Shown here piece by piece: positions 16,014 through 25,099 of a stretch of 60,777 bases of DNA. The stretch is from Thiotrichales bacterium (GTDB lineage: Bacteria > Pseudomonadota > Gammaproteobacteria > Thiomicrospirales > Thiomicrospiraceae). Position numbers and translations under genes: made by a program. The stretch covers positions 1 through 60,777 of the forward strand of contig JAFGXP010000049.1 in assembly GCA_016936535.1 (NCBI GenBank), given 5' to 3'. Below the pieces are notes generated by a model. That model made no database searches and was not told the origin of the DNA. It worked only from the letters and a program-made list of their open reading frames with translations. Every line of letters starts with the position of its first letter. The first letter of the stretch is position 1.

Positions 16014-19000
16014 TGGAAAGTGGTTTATTGGATTTTGCTGATGACAACCAGTTGGCGGGTTTTCGTTTGCAGCGTCTGGAAGTGTATAACTGGGGAACCT
16101 TCGATAAAAAGGTCTGGACCCTGGTGTTAAATGGACAAAATACGCTGCTCACTGGCGATATTGGCTCCGGTAAATCGACGTTAGTCGATGCGGTGACCAC
16201 CCTATTGGTTCCCGCCCATCGCATTGCCTATAACAAAGCGGCAGGCGCTGAGGCGAAGGAGCGTAATTTGCGCTCTTATGTCATGGGCTACTACCGTTCG
16301 ACGCGTTCCGAAACCGGTGCCAAGCAGGAAGCGCTGCGAGATCACAATGCCTATTCGGTGATTCTGGGCGTGTTTTATAACGAAGGGTTTGATCAATGGG
16401 TCACTCTTGCTCAGGTCTTTTGGTTAAAAGAGGGGCAAAATCAACCGGCCAAGCTCTATGTGACGGCGGATAGCGACTTGAATATTGTCGAGCATTTTTC
16501 CGATTTTGGCAGTGATATTCGCCAGTTGCGCAAGCGTTTGCGGGAGTTAGAAAACACCGAAGTTTTCGATCAGTATGCGCCCTATGCTGGTGCTTTCAGA
16601 CGTCGTTTTGGCTTGCACAACGACCAAGCCTTGGAGCTGTTTCATCAAACTGTGTCGATGAAACAGGTCGGAAATTTGACCGATTTTGTGCGCGAACATA
16701 TGCTGGAGCAGGGCGATAGCGAAGCGCAGGTTGAAGCGTTGATTGTCCATTTTGACGATTTGAATCGGGCGCATGAATTGGTGTTGAAAGCCAAGCGTCA
16801 AATCGAATTTTTAGCGCCGATGGTGGAGGATGGTCAAAACCATCAAGCCGTGCAAATGCAAATTGCCGAGCAGGAAGCGGCGCGTGAAGCTTTAACCGGT
16901 TTTTTCGCCTTGCAAAAGCTGAGCTTGTTGCACAAGCGCCAGCAAAATCTGCAAAAACAATTGAATAAATTACAGCAGAAAATCGAAGTATTGAATGAGC
17001 AAAAGCGCTTGCAGCAGCTGCAACGCGACGATTTGCAGCAGGCGATTTTCGGTGCGGGCGGTGACCGCTTAACCAAACTGACACAGCAGCTTGCCGAAGC
17101 GGAAAGAGAAAAGTCGAAGTGTTTGCAAAAAGATCAGGCTTATCAGCAACTGCTTGCCAGTTTGTCTTTAGCTAAGGTGGCTAACAAAGCGGATTTTTTG
17201 CAACGTCAGGATCAGATTTTAGAGTCTTTGCACGTTTTGCGCGCGGAGCAGGGCGAGGTTCAAAATGCGCAACAAGAATTGAACTTTCAAGCACGCGAAC
17301 AAAATGAGCAGCTCAAAACCTTGGATCAAGAGTTAAGCTCATTACGGCAGCGCCAAAATAATATCGACGAGCGTCAAATACAAATCCGCCGTAGTTTATG
17401 CGAAGCCCTAGGCGCTGAGGAAGCCGAGTTGCCGTTTATTGGCGAGTTATTGCAAGTACGAGAAGAAGATCAAGTTTGGGAAGGATCGATCGAACGGATT
17501 TTGCACAATTTTGCACTATCCTTATTGGTACCTGAATCGCTTTATGCCAAGGTGTCTGAATGGGTTGAACGTACCCGTTTGCAGGGACGTTTGGTTTATT
17601 ATCGTGTGCAGGAAGAACTTAAAAATCCACCCGGCCTGATGGATTCCCATCCCCATTCCTTAGTCCGCAAATTGGAAATCAAAACCGATTCCGAGTTTTA
17701 CCCATGGGTGTTGGCGCAATTGATTCGGCGTTTTAATTACGCTTGTTGTGAAGATTTGGTGGCTTTTCGTCGCGAGAAGCAAGCGGTCACGCTGCAAGGG
17801 CAGGTGAAGTCCGGCGATCAACGCCATGAAAAAGACGATCGTCGCGCACTGAACGACCGGCGTTTCTTTGTGCTGGGTTGGAGTAATCAGCAGAAAATTG
17901 CCTCATTGGAAAAACAGGCCGAGCAATTGCTGAGTGCAATCGAAACAGTGCAAACGCGAGTGGAAGCTTATCAGCATCGCCTAACGGCCTTAAATGGGCA
18001 AATAGAAAGTGCGAATAAACTGAGTGTTTATCAAGATTATGCTGATTTAGATTGGCAACGTTGGGCCCGTCAGATTGATGCTTGGCTGGCGGAAAAAGTG
18101 GAATTGGAAACCACGCATGATCTATTGCGTAGCTTGCAACAACAGTTGGAAACGCTGCAAACTCAAATGCAGCAAACGGAAGACGATTTGGATGAGCGTA
18201 AGCGTGAGCAGAGTCGCCGCAGTCGCGATTTGGAGGTCTGCGAGGACGATTTAAATGCAACGTCGCAGCGCATCGAATCCGAGCGAAATGAAGGGCGATT
18301 TACGGAGTCTTTACAGAACCTATTGCAATCATGGCAGCAACAGTGGCAATTGGCATTGGCGGTGCAGGTTGAGCATATTGACGGTAAGCAGACGGAAATG
18401 CGCCTTAAGGTGCAAGATGCGCTGGATGCTGCGCGAAAACGTGCTGAACGCTTGCGTGACAAAATCAATAAAGCCATCAGCGAGTTTCGCCATGCTTATC
18501 CAGAAGAAACGGCTGAGCTTAGCGCAGATTTAAGCGGCTTGAACGAATATGCGCAGCGTCTTGCTCAATTGCAGGAAGACGATTTACCGCGCTTTGAACA
18601 GAAATTCAAAGAGCAGCTCAATCAGAATGCGATTAATCAGATGTCACATTTTAAAATCAGCTTGAAAAAGGCGCAGCAAGAGATTCGTGAGCGAATTGAT
18701 AAAATCAATTTGTCACTAGCCGATATCGACTACAACTCGGGGCGATTTATTCGCTTAGAGTTGATGCAGAATCCCGACCAAGAAATCAAAACCTTTTATC
18801 AGGATTTAGATGCTTGTGTCGAGGGAAGTTTGACAGCGAGTGAGGACTCTCCTTATGCCGAGGCTAAGTTTTTGCAGGTTAAGGCTTTGGTGGACCGTTT
18901 CCAAGGGCGAGACGGTCTGACGGAACTGGATAGCAAGTGGACCCGAAAAGTCACAGATGTGCGTTATTTTTTTCAGTTTGCTGCTTCGGAACGCTGGCGT

Positions 19001-19420
19001 GAAGATGATAGCGAATTCGAGCATTATTCCGATTCGGCCGGCAAATCCGGGGGCCAGAAAGAGAAGTTGGCTTACACCGTTTTGGCAGCGAGTTTGGCTT
19101 ATCAGTTTGGCTTGGAGTGGGGGGAAGTCAAATCGCGCTCCTTCCGTTTTGTGGTGATCGACGAAGCCTTCGGTCGCGGTTCCGATGATTCGGCACGTTT
19201 CGGGTTGGAATTGTTTAAACAGTTGAATCTGCAACTGTTGGTGATTACGCCGAAGCAGAAAATCCATGTGATCGAGCCCTATGTATCGCATGTCGGTTTT
19301 GTCAGCAATCCCGAAGGACATCAGTCGCAATTACGCACCCTGAGCATTGATGAACATTTGGCGGAAAAAGCCAGACGTCAGGAGTTGCAGGTTAAAATTC
19401 GTATGGTAAACGCTGAATGA
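16010..19420 (+). CDS. jetC: Wadjet subunit JetC (SMC/MukB-like ATPase)
   Basis: This 1136-residue SMC motor has Walker A GDIGSGKST (about residues 50-58), a very long coiled coil rich in Gln, Leu and Glu with a central hinge region (about 480-620), the ABC signature SGGQKEK (about 1013) and Walker B VVIDEAFGRGSDD (about 1048). In Wadjet, JetC dimers hydrolyse ATP to extrude DNA loops and deliver plasmid DNA to the JetD nuclease. All motifs needed for ATP hydrolysis are present and no frameshift is seen. The gene overlaps jetB at its start and jetD at its end (ATGA). SbcC/RecN-type proteins share the motifs, but the neighbours decide the identity. Confidence 0.93.
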   Translation: MMESGLLDFADDNQLAGFRLQRLEVYNWGTFDKKVWTLVLNGQNTLLTGDIGSGKSTLVDAVTTLLVPAHRIAYNKAAGAEAKERNLRSYVMGYYRSTRSETGAKQEALRDHNAYSVILGVFYNEGFDQWVTLAQVFWLKEGQNQPAKLYVTADSDLNIVEHFSDFGSDIRQLRKRLRELENTEVFDQYAPYAGAFRRRFGLHNDQALELFHQTVSMKQVGNLTDFVREHMLEQGDSEAQVEALIVHFDDLNRAHELVLKAKRQIEFLAPMVEDGQNHQAVQMQIAEQEAAREALTGFFALQKLSLLHKRQQNLQKQLNKLQQKIEVLNEQKRLQQLQRDDLQQAIFGAGGDRLTKLTQQLAEAEREKSKCLQKDQAYQQLLASLSLAKVANKADFLQRQDQILESLHVLRAEQGEVQNAQQELNFQAREQNEQLKTLDQELSSLRQRQNNIDERQIQIRRSLCEALGAEEAELPFIGELLQVREEDQVWEGSIERILHNFALSLLVPESLYAKVSEWVERTRLQGRLVYYRVQEELKNPPGLMDSHPHSLVRKLEIKTDSEFYPWVLAQLIRRFNYACCEDLVAFRREKQAVTLQGQVKSGDQRHEKDDRRALNDRRFFVLGWSNQQKIASLEKQAEQLLSAIETVQTRVEAYQHRLTALNGQIESANKLSVYQDYADLDWQRWARQIDAWLAEKVELETTHDLLRSLQQQLETLQTQMQQTEDDLDERKREQSRRSRDLEVCEDDLNATSQRIESERNEGRFTESLQNLLQSWQQQWQLALAVQVEHIDGKQTEMRLKVQDALDAARKRAERLRDKINKAISEFRHAYPEETAELSADLSGLNEYAQRLAQLQEDDLPRFEQKFKEQLNQNAINQMSHFKISLKKAQQEIRERIDKINLSLADIDYNSGRFIRLELMQNPDQEIKTFYQDLDACVEGSLTASEDSPYAEAKFLQVKALVDRFQGRDGLTELDSKWTRKVTDVRYFFQFAASERWREDDSEFEHYSDSAGKSGGQKEKLAYTVLAASLAYQFGLEWGEVKSRSFRFVVIDEAFGRGSDDSARFGLELFKQLNLQLLVITPKQKIHVIEPYVSHVGFVSNPEGHQSQLRTLSIDEHLAEKARRQELQVKIRMVNAE

Positions 19421-20577
19421 TTAGTCTAAAGCAGCTTAAGACGGATTTGACGCAAAAATGGCAGAGGTTTTATTTGTCTTGCGGTTTGCTGGATGAAAAC
19501 CAAAGATTCCCTTTAACGGTCTCTCTCAAGTCTCCGAATAACCAAACCATTCTGGATGATTGGCAAAGCGTTAAAAGTTGGGCAGCCAGTTATGCTGCCT
19601 TGAATCAGACGGATTTCAAGCTGGAATGGCAAAAGCGGATAACGCCCCTGGGAAAACAAGAGCTTCCTATGGCGGCGGTATTTTTAACCGTGACCGATTT
19701 AGCGCATTTTTTAAAGAAACATCAGGAATTAACGACTTATTGCAATGCATGCGAAGCCTTAATAAAAAGGTTTCCTGGGTTGCGCGATTGGTGTCTGAAA
19801 TATCCCAAAAAAGTTTTGCAGGAGCAAGCTGGCTGGGGTCTTCAAATGGATGTTTTAGCGTGGTTTCTTCAACACCCCGCGCCAGATTGCTATTTGCGGG
19901 AAATTGCTTTGCCGGGCGTGGATTCTAAATTTATTGAAGTGAATAAGGTTTTGTTGGATGAGTGGTTACATCTCTTACAAGCGCCGCTGAATAAGGAGGC
20001 CAAAAACTTTGAAGCGCGCTGGGGGATTAAAACCAAACCCGATAGGATGAGATTGCGTTTTTTGGGAGACGAGAGTATTGCTGGGCTAAAGGATTTGGAA
20101 GCACCTTTCGAGCAAGTGAATCAAGTTGACTGGATACGATTGGGTATTGAACGGGTTTTTATCACCGAAAATGAGATTAATTTTTTAACGTTTCCGCTAG
20201 TGAAAAAAAGCCTTGTTCTCTTTGGCAAGGGATATGGTTTTGAGCATTGGAGAGCACAAAGCTGGTTAAGAGAGAGGCCGATTTTTTATTGGGGAGATAT
20301 TGATACGCATGGTTTTGCCATTTTGAGTCAGCTGCGCGGTCTATTTCCGCAAGTAGTCTCTATTTTGATGGATCAATCGACTCTGCTGGCGTATAGGTCT
20401 TTTTGGGTGGAGGAGTCGCGTCCTTCTCAAGCGGAAAAGTTAGCCCACTTGACTCAGGATGAAAGTCTTCTTTATGGTGCTTTAGTTGAAAATCGCTGGC
20501 AGCCGAAAGTGCGCTTGGAGCAGGAACGAATCCCTTTAGGCGCACTAAAAGACGTTTTAAAAAGATTGGGGATGTAA
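19417..20577 (+). CDS. jetD: Wadjet nuclease subunit JetD (DUF3322-DUF2220)
   Basis: The 386-residue protein combines an N-terminal DUF3322 arm with a C-terminal DUF2220 TOPRIM-like domain related to topoisomerase VI subunit A. The metal-site motif FYWGDIDTHGF (about residues 289-299) keeps the DxD pair expected for cleavage. JetD cuts DNA that JetABC has reeled in, protecting against plasmids. It overlaps jetC by four bases and is the last gene of the island; 134 bases separate it from the amidotransferase gene. All four Wadjet subunits look intact, so the system is probably functional. Confidence 0.92.
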   Translation: MISLKQLKTDLTQKWQRFYLSCGLLDENQRFPLTVSLKSPNNQTILDDWQSVKSWAASYAALNQTDFKLEWQKRITPLGKQELPMAAVFLTVTDLAHFLKKHQELTTYCNACEALIKRFPGLRDWCLKYPKKVLQEQAGWGLQMDVLAWFLQHPAPDCYLREIALPGVDSKFIEVNKVLLDEWLHLLQAPLNKEAKNFEARWGIKTKPDRMRLRFLGDESIAGLKDLEAPFEQVNQVDWIRLGIERVFITENEINFLTFPLVKKSLVLFGKGYGFEHWRAQSWLRERPIFYWGDIDTHGFAILSQLRGLFPQVVSILMDQSTLLAYRSFWVEESRPSQAEKLAHLTQDESLLYGALVENRWQPKVRLEQERIPLGALKDVLKRLGM

Positions 20578-20711
20578 ATTGGGTGCGTTGGGTTTCTCGG
20601 GCAAGAGAGGGCTTGCTAGGCCTAAAGCTTGGATTTCATCGGCTGAATTACGTATTATTGCGTGATTAGGTGTAAACACATTTTGAATAAATAAGATTGA
20701 GTGAGGCAGGG

Positions 20712-22535
20712 ATGTGCGGCATTTGTGGTGAGATTTATTTTAACGGCCAGCAGGCGAGTGCGCAGAATTTGACGCCGATGTTGGCGCAGATGCAGCAGCG
20801 CGGGCCGGATGACGATGGTATCTGGTTGGATGGACAGGTCGGTTTTGGGCATAAGCGTTTGTCGATTATTGACTTATCGGCGGGGGGGCATCAGCCAATG
20901 CTCGATCAAGAGCTGGCATTGGTGTTTAACGGCTGTATTTACAACTATGTGGCGCTGCGCGAGGAGCTCATCGAACTTGGACAAGATTTTGTCTCGCATT
21001 CAGATACCGAGGTCATTCTAAAGGCTTATCGCCAATGGGGGATGGAGTGTGTTAAGCGTTTTGAGGGGATGTTTGCTTTTGCGATTTGGGACGATCATCA
21101 GCAACAGTTGTTGTTGGCGCGCGACCGCATGGGGATTAAGCCGCTGTATTACGCTTTGGTCGATGGTGGTGTGCGCTTTGCGTCGAACACTCAAGCTTTG
21201 TTGGCAACCGATGGGATTGATACCGAGATTGATCCGGTCGGGCTGCATTTTCAACTGACTTTGCATGCGGTGATTCCAGCACCGCACACCATTTTAAAAG
21301 GTATCCGTAAATTGGAGCCGGGGCATTGGCTGATCATTAACCCCGACGGGCAGATGTTTAAAAAGCGTTACTGGTATTTGGCGGCTAAGCGCCCGAGCGA
21401 GGCGACTTTTAAAGGTAAGCCGACGCCGCAAAATGAGCAAGAGTGGGTCGATGCGATTCACGATGCGCTCAAACAGGCGGTGCATAAGCGTTTGAGCGCG
21501 GCGGATGTGCCGGTGGGGGTTTTGCTCTCGGGTGGTCTGGATTCCAGTCTGTTAGTGGCGATGCTGGCGCAAGCGGGTGTGGAAAATATCAAAACCTATT
21601 CGATTGGTTTCGAAGATGCGCCAGAAGAGAAGGGTAACGAGTTTGAGTTTTCGGACATGGTCGCCGAGCGTTATAAAACGCAGCACAAAAAATTCCATAT
21701 CGCCAATGAAACCGTTTTGCCGCGCTTGCATGAAGCGGTCGCGGCGATGTCCGAGCCGATGGTCGGGCAGGATGCGGTGGCCTTTTATCTGTTGTCCGAA
21801 CAGGTGGCAAAAGAGGTTAAGGTGGTGCTTTCCGGTCAAGGAGCCGATGAGGTTTTTGGGGGGTATTTCTGGTATCCGTTGATGGCCGAGGCCGGTAAGC
21901 AGATTGATTTGCATGATAGCGAGCAAGTACTGGGTGCGTTTGCTCCCTACTATTTTGATCGCTCGCATCAAGAGTGGTTAAGTGTTATCAACGAAAAATA
22001 TCATGTGTCGGACGTCACCGGCGATTATGTTGGCGACCGTTTAACCGAAGAGGGGGCGGATACATTTTTGGATCAAGTTTTGCGCCTGGATGTGACTACT
22101 TTGATTGTCGATGATCCAGTCAAGCGCGTTGATAATATGACGATGGCGTGGAGTTTGGAAGCACGTGTGCCGTTCCTTGACCATGATTTGGTGGAGTGGA
22201 CCATGGCGGCACCGCCAGAGATGAAAATTGGTGGCAAGCATATTTTAAAAGCGATTGGACGCGGTATCGTGCCCGATGCGATTATTGACCGTCCGAAGGT
22301 GGCGTTTCCGATGCCGGCGCTGAAATATGTTCGCGGCGAGTTTTATGCGTTTATGAAGAATCTATTGACTTGCGAAGCGGCACAAAAGCGCGGCATTTTC
22401 AATCAGCCTAGATTGGCCGAGCTGTTGGATAACCCGGAGGCGCCGAACGCCTTTACCGCTATTCAGGGATCGAAATTGTGGCACGCGGCATTATTGGAAT
22501 TTTGGCTGCAAAAACACGTGGATAAAGTCTTGTAA
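20712..22535 (+). CDS. Asparagine-synthetase-family amidotransferase, N-acetylglutaminylglutamine type
   Basis: The 607-residue enzyme has an N-terminal glutamine amidotransferase domain whose nucleophile Cys2 (MCGICGE) sets the start at 20712, not at the in-frame codon 15 bases upstream. The synthetase domain has the ATP pyrophosphatase loop LLSGGLDSS (about residue 272). Stretches such as SEPMVGQDAVAFYLLSEQV, LSGQGADEVFGGY and VDDPVKRVDNMTMAWSLEARV resemble the trio-amidotransferase family that makes the osmolyte N-acetylglutaminylglutamine amide more than they resemble AsnB. The usual partners (the fused acetyltransferase/ligase and an M42 peptidase) are not next to it. Plain asparagine synthetase is the alternative; the subfamily call comes from memory of conserved blocks. 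Confidence 0.75.
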   Translation: MCGICGEIYFNGQQASAQNLTPMLAQMQQRGPDDDGIWLDGQVGFGHKRLSIIDLSAGGHQPMLDQELALVFNGCIYNYVALREELIELGQDFVSHSDTEVILKAYRQWGMECVKRFEGMFAFAIWDDHQQQLLLARDRMGIKPLYYALVDGGVRFASNTQALLATDGIDTEIDPVGLHFQLTLHAVIPAPHTILKGIRKLEPGHWLIINPDGQMFKKRYWYLAAKRPSEATFKGKPTPQNEQEWVDAIHDALKQAVHKRLSAADVPVGVLLSGGLDSSLLVAMLAQAGVENIKTYSIGFEDAPEEKGNEFEFSDMVAERYKTQHKKFHIANETVLPRLHEAVAAMSEPMVGQDAVAFYLLSEQVAKEVKVVLSGQGADEVFGGYFWYPLMAEAGKQIDLHDSEQVLGAFAPYYFDRSHQEWLSVINEKYHVSDVTGDYVGDRLTEEGADTFLDQVLRLDVTTLIVDDPVKRVDNMTMAWSLEARVPFLDHDLVEWTMAAPPEMKIGGKHILKAIGRGIVPDAIIDRPKVAFPMPALKYVRGEFYAFMKNLLTCEAAQKRGIFNQPRLAELLDNPEAPNAFTAIQGSKLWHAALLEFWLQKHVDKVL

Positions 22536-22619
22536 GCTTATGACCGTTAGCCTGGGCTGGGATTTTGTCGGAATATCAGTACAATGATGGCATTGTTTAT
22601 TTTGTTTAAGGAGCGGTAA

Positions 22620-22967
22620 ATGGAAAATCAAGATCAAGTGGTACAAGAAACGCTGGCGCGCATTCACGAACAGGTCAGCAATAATCCTGTTGTGTTGTAT
22701 ATGAAGGGTACGCCTCAGATGCCGTCATGTGGCTTTTCCAGTCGTGCGGCGCAAGCTTTGGTAGAGACTGGCGAGAAGTTCGCGTTTGTGAATGTGTTGG
22801 CCGATGCGTTGATTTTTGAACACTTGCCAAAATATCAAGATTGGCCAACGTTTCCGCAGTTGTATATTGGCGGTGAGTTGCAAGGCGGTTGTGATATTAC
22901 GTTGGAGCTGGCGGAATCGGGCGAGCTCAAACGCTTGATGGCAGAGGCTAATGCAAAAGTGAGCTAG
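22620..22967 (+). CDS. grxD: Monothiol glutaredoxin, Grx4/GrxD family
   Basis: A 115-residue protein with YMKGTPQMPSCGFSSRA: the CGFS active site binds a bridging [2Fe-2S] cluster with glutathione. TFPQLYIGGEL and the GCDI turn complete the glutaredoxin fold. GrxD carries and delivers Fe-S clusters in the cytoplasm. AAGGAG sits just before the ATG. It is followed by a strong hairpin terminator shared with the convergent rnt gene. Given the reduced isc locus at 38.7-39.5 kb, this carrier may matter more here than usual, which is inference. Confidence 0.95.
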   Translation: MENQDQVVQETLARIHEQVSNNPVVLYMKGTPQMPSCGFSSRAAQALVETGEKFAFVNVLADALIFEHLPKYQDWPTFPQLYIGGELQGGCDITLELAESGELKRLMAEANAKVS

Positions 22968-22990
22968 GCTGTTTGTCTGCTTGCCGTTAA

Positions 22991-23022
22991 AAACGCCGGG
23001 GAAATCCCGGCGTTTGTATTTT
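22991..23022. terminator. Bidirectional terminator between grxD and rnt
   Basis: AAACGCCGGG at 22991-23000 pairs exactly with CCCGGCGTTT at 23006-23015 around the loop GAAAT. T-rich sequence follows on the + strand and A-runs precede it, so it can end transcription from both convergent genes. Confidence 0.9.
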
Positions 23023-23036
23023 ACGAGTGCAAAAGT

Positions 23037-23669
23037 TTAATCGCTGAGCATCGGCATTTGATTGACGATTCGGCAAAACAGATCGGCGGTTTTTTCAGTG
23101 TCATACACCGCAGAGTGGGCTTGACTGTTGTCCCAGTCAATACCGGCTTTTTCCATGGCTTTCGCCAATACCGTTTGTCCGTATGCCAGTCCGGCAAGAG
23201 AGACTGTGTCAAAGGTGCTGAATTGATGAAACGGGCATTTCACCTGGGTGCGTTCTGCGGCCGCCAAAATAAAATTCAAATCAAAAAAGGCGTTGTGTCC
23301 AACCAGAATAGCACGCGTGCAGCCGGTTTTTTTGAGCTGCTCGTTAATGGGTGCAAACAATTCTTGTAGTGCTTGTTTTTCGCTGATAGCGGAGCGAAAA
23401 GGGTGGAAAGGGTCTTCCATACCAATAAACTTCAAGGCGCTCGGGTCAAGATTGGCACCGGCAAAAGGCAGAATATTACGGTCGTAGGTAGCCTTTCGAT
23501 AGAGTTCGCCGTCTTGGTTCATGTCGAGCGTTGCCACAGCTACCTCAAGCAGAGCATCAGTTTTGGGGTTAAAACCGGCGGTCTCTACATCGACCACCAC
23601 GGGAAGAAAGCCACGAAAGCGTTGCTTGAGTTGGAGAATCGGATCAGAGTCATATCGGTGTGGCGTCAT
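23037..23669 (-). CDS. rnt: Ribonuclease T
   Basis: This 210-residue DEDDh 3'-5' exonuclease trims the 3' ends of tRNA and other stable RNAs. The catalytic set is visible: VVDVETAGF (Exo I), GHNAFFDLNF (Exo II) and HSAVYDTEKTADLF (Exo III with His and Asp). Length matches the family. It lies 12 bases downstream of argA on the same strand, so the two are probably co-transcribed. DNA polymerase III epsilon shares the motifs, but the conserved block around GHNAFFDLNF and the size favour RNase T. Confidence 0.93.
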   Translation of the reverse strand: MTPHRYDSDPILQLKQRFRGFLPVVVDVETAGFNPKTDALLEVAVATLDMNQDGELYRKATYDRNILPFAGANLDPSALKFIGMEDPFHPFRSAISEKQALQELFAPINEQLKKTGCTRAILVGHNAFFDLNFILAAAERTQVKCPFHQFSTFDTVSLAGLAYGQTVLAKAMEKAGIDWDNSQAHSAVYDTEKTADLFCRIVNQMPMLSD

Positions 23670-23681
23670 GTTATTTTGTCT

Positions 23682-24971
23682 TTAGCTGCGAAGCAGCGGT
23701 TTGATCAGCACCTTTGAATTGCGCTGGTAGTTATACATCTGTTGTTTTTGGGGCGGCAGTTGTTCTGGGTTGGAAAGCACAAAGCCGTGTTCTATAAACC
23801 AATGATGCGTATGGGTGGTTAAGAGAAACAGTTTTTCGAGTTGCAGGCGATGGGCACGTTGCTCAATTTCATTAAGCAATTGTTCGCCGAGTTCTTGGCC
23901 GCGATAGTCGCTATGCACGGCTAAGCAAGCCAGCTCACCGGCGTGTGGATAGTCGGCGTAAAGAGCCGCACAGCCAAGGATGCGTTGATCGCGTTCAATC
24001 ACAATAAAATTGTGGATTTCGAGTTCTAAACGCTCACGGGAGCGCTTAACTAACACGCCGCTACGCTCAAGTGGCGAGATTAGCTCTAAAATTCCGCCCA
24101 CATCTTCGATGGTCGCTTGGCGAATCAGATGGTAACGATCACTAAAGATGAGCGTCCCTGAGCCGTCGCGAGTGAATAATTCCAATAATAAACTGCTGGG
24201 GTTAGATTGGTCGAGCAAGTGAATCCGTTTTACGCCATGCGATAGACTTTGCAGGCGCTCTAGCAGGGGATTGGTTGGATTGGGTTCGTGATTGAACTGT
24301 TGCAGCTGAGTTTGATTGAGAGCCGGCGGTAAGCCGTCTAAAAGTGCACTGGGTTGAAATATCATCAGCTTATCGGCATGGATTAATTTTGCGATTTCGC
24401 AGGCCTGCTCTAAGGTGTTGAGGTTGAAGACCTCGCCAGTCAAGGAGTAGGCCAAAGGCGTCAACAACACAATTTGTTCGGTTTGCAGGCAAGCTTGAAT
24501 GGCAGAGTGGTTAATTTTGCGCAATTGACCCGTGTGTTGGTAATCAACCCCGTCAATTACCCCCTTTGGTTGCGCAATGACCCAGTTCCCCGAAACCAAA
24601 CTAACGGGTTTATTTTGTTGGCCAGAGCTTTGACAAAAGACTGCTTCAAGACGCGAGCGCACTTCCCCAATGGCTTGCTGAAAAATCGGTAGCATCTCAA
24701 TCGAGGTGATACGGCATTGGCGATGAGTTTGCCAATCGAGTCGGTGCGCTTGGAGAGCTTGGTCGATTTGTGGACTGGCACCCATTGCCAAAACCAACTT
24801 TAACCCTAAGGAGTGGAGCAAAGTAATGTCTTTGCTTAAGCCCAGCAGCGGTTCGTTCTCCAGCATCAACTCACCCGGAAGATAGAGTACGCAGGTTTTG
24901 CCACGATGCTGCTCAATGTAGTGCGAGGACTGACGCAGGCTTTGGATAAAATCTAATTCAGATTGCTGCAT
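23682..24971 (-). CDS. argA: N-acetylglutamate synthase (amino-acid N-acetyltransferase)
   Basis: The 429-residue protein joins an N-terminal amino-acid-kinase-like domain (about 1-280) to a C-terminal GNAT acetyltransferase domain (about 290-420, with LACLAVHSDYRGQELGEQLL binding acetyl-CoA). It makes N-acetylglutamate, the first step of arginine synthesis; the kinase-like domain is the usual site of arginine feedback. The N-terminal MQQSELDFIQSLRQSSHYI is typical of ArgA. It is transcribed away from ilvD, with about 128 bases between the coding regions once the ilvD start is placed at 25100. Confidence 0.92.
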   Translation of the reverse strand: MQQSELDFIQSLRQSSHYIEQHRGKTCVLYLPGELMLENEPLLGLSKDITLLHSLGLKLVLAMGASPQIDQALQAHRLDWQTHRQCRITSIEMLPIFQQAIGEVRSRLEAVFCQSSGQQNKPVSLVSGNWVIAQPKGVIDGVDYQHTGQLRKINHSAIQACLQTEQIVLLTPLAYSLTGEVFNLNTLEQACEIAKLIHADKLMIFQPSALLDGLPPALNQTQLQQFNHEPNPTNPLLERLQSLSHGVKRIHLLDQSNPSSLLLELFTRDGSGTLIFSDRYHLIRQATIEDVGGILELISPLERSGVLVKRSRERLELEIHNFIVIERDQRILGCAALYADYPHAGELACLAVHSDYRGQELGEQLLNEIEQRAHRLQLEKLFLLTTHTHHWFIEHGFVLSNPEQLPPQKQQMYNYQRNSKVLIKPLLRS

Positions 24972-25099
24972 GAATGTGCGAAAATACCGTCAATAATTTT
25001 TCAAGGATATGCCAATCTCAACCGTCTTGGCAGCCAAAGTATAACAGCCCTATGAGTAAAGGCGAACTGCAAACTTTACTTGTCATCCAGGAGAACCTC

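Larger units (their letters stand above)
1..20577 (+). other. Multi-module defence island (left end outside the window)
   Basis: Twelve consecutive + strand genes all match families known from anti-phage or anti-plasmid systems: AAA/DUF4276, GHKL ATPase/AIPR, type III mod and res with TrlF and AlbA-type genes between, and Wadjet jetABCD. Many junctions overlap by four bases (ATGA), suggesting long polycistronic messages. Housekeeping genes begin directly after jetD. No integrase, transposase, tRNA-flanked att site or long direct repeat is visible in or next to it, but the left border lies outside the window. Composition alternates between AT-rich and GC-richer blocks, consistent with modules acquired separately. 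Confidence 0.85.

Noticed and set aside
16596-18477. Long antisense frames opposite jetC
   Set aside because: They mirror the Gln/Leu-rich coiled coil codons; compositions rich in Ser, Arg and Cys are typical of shadow frames.
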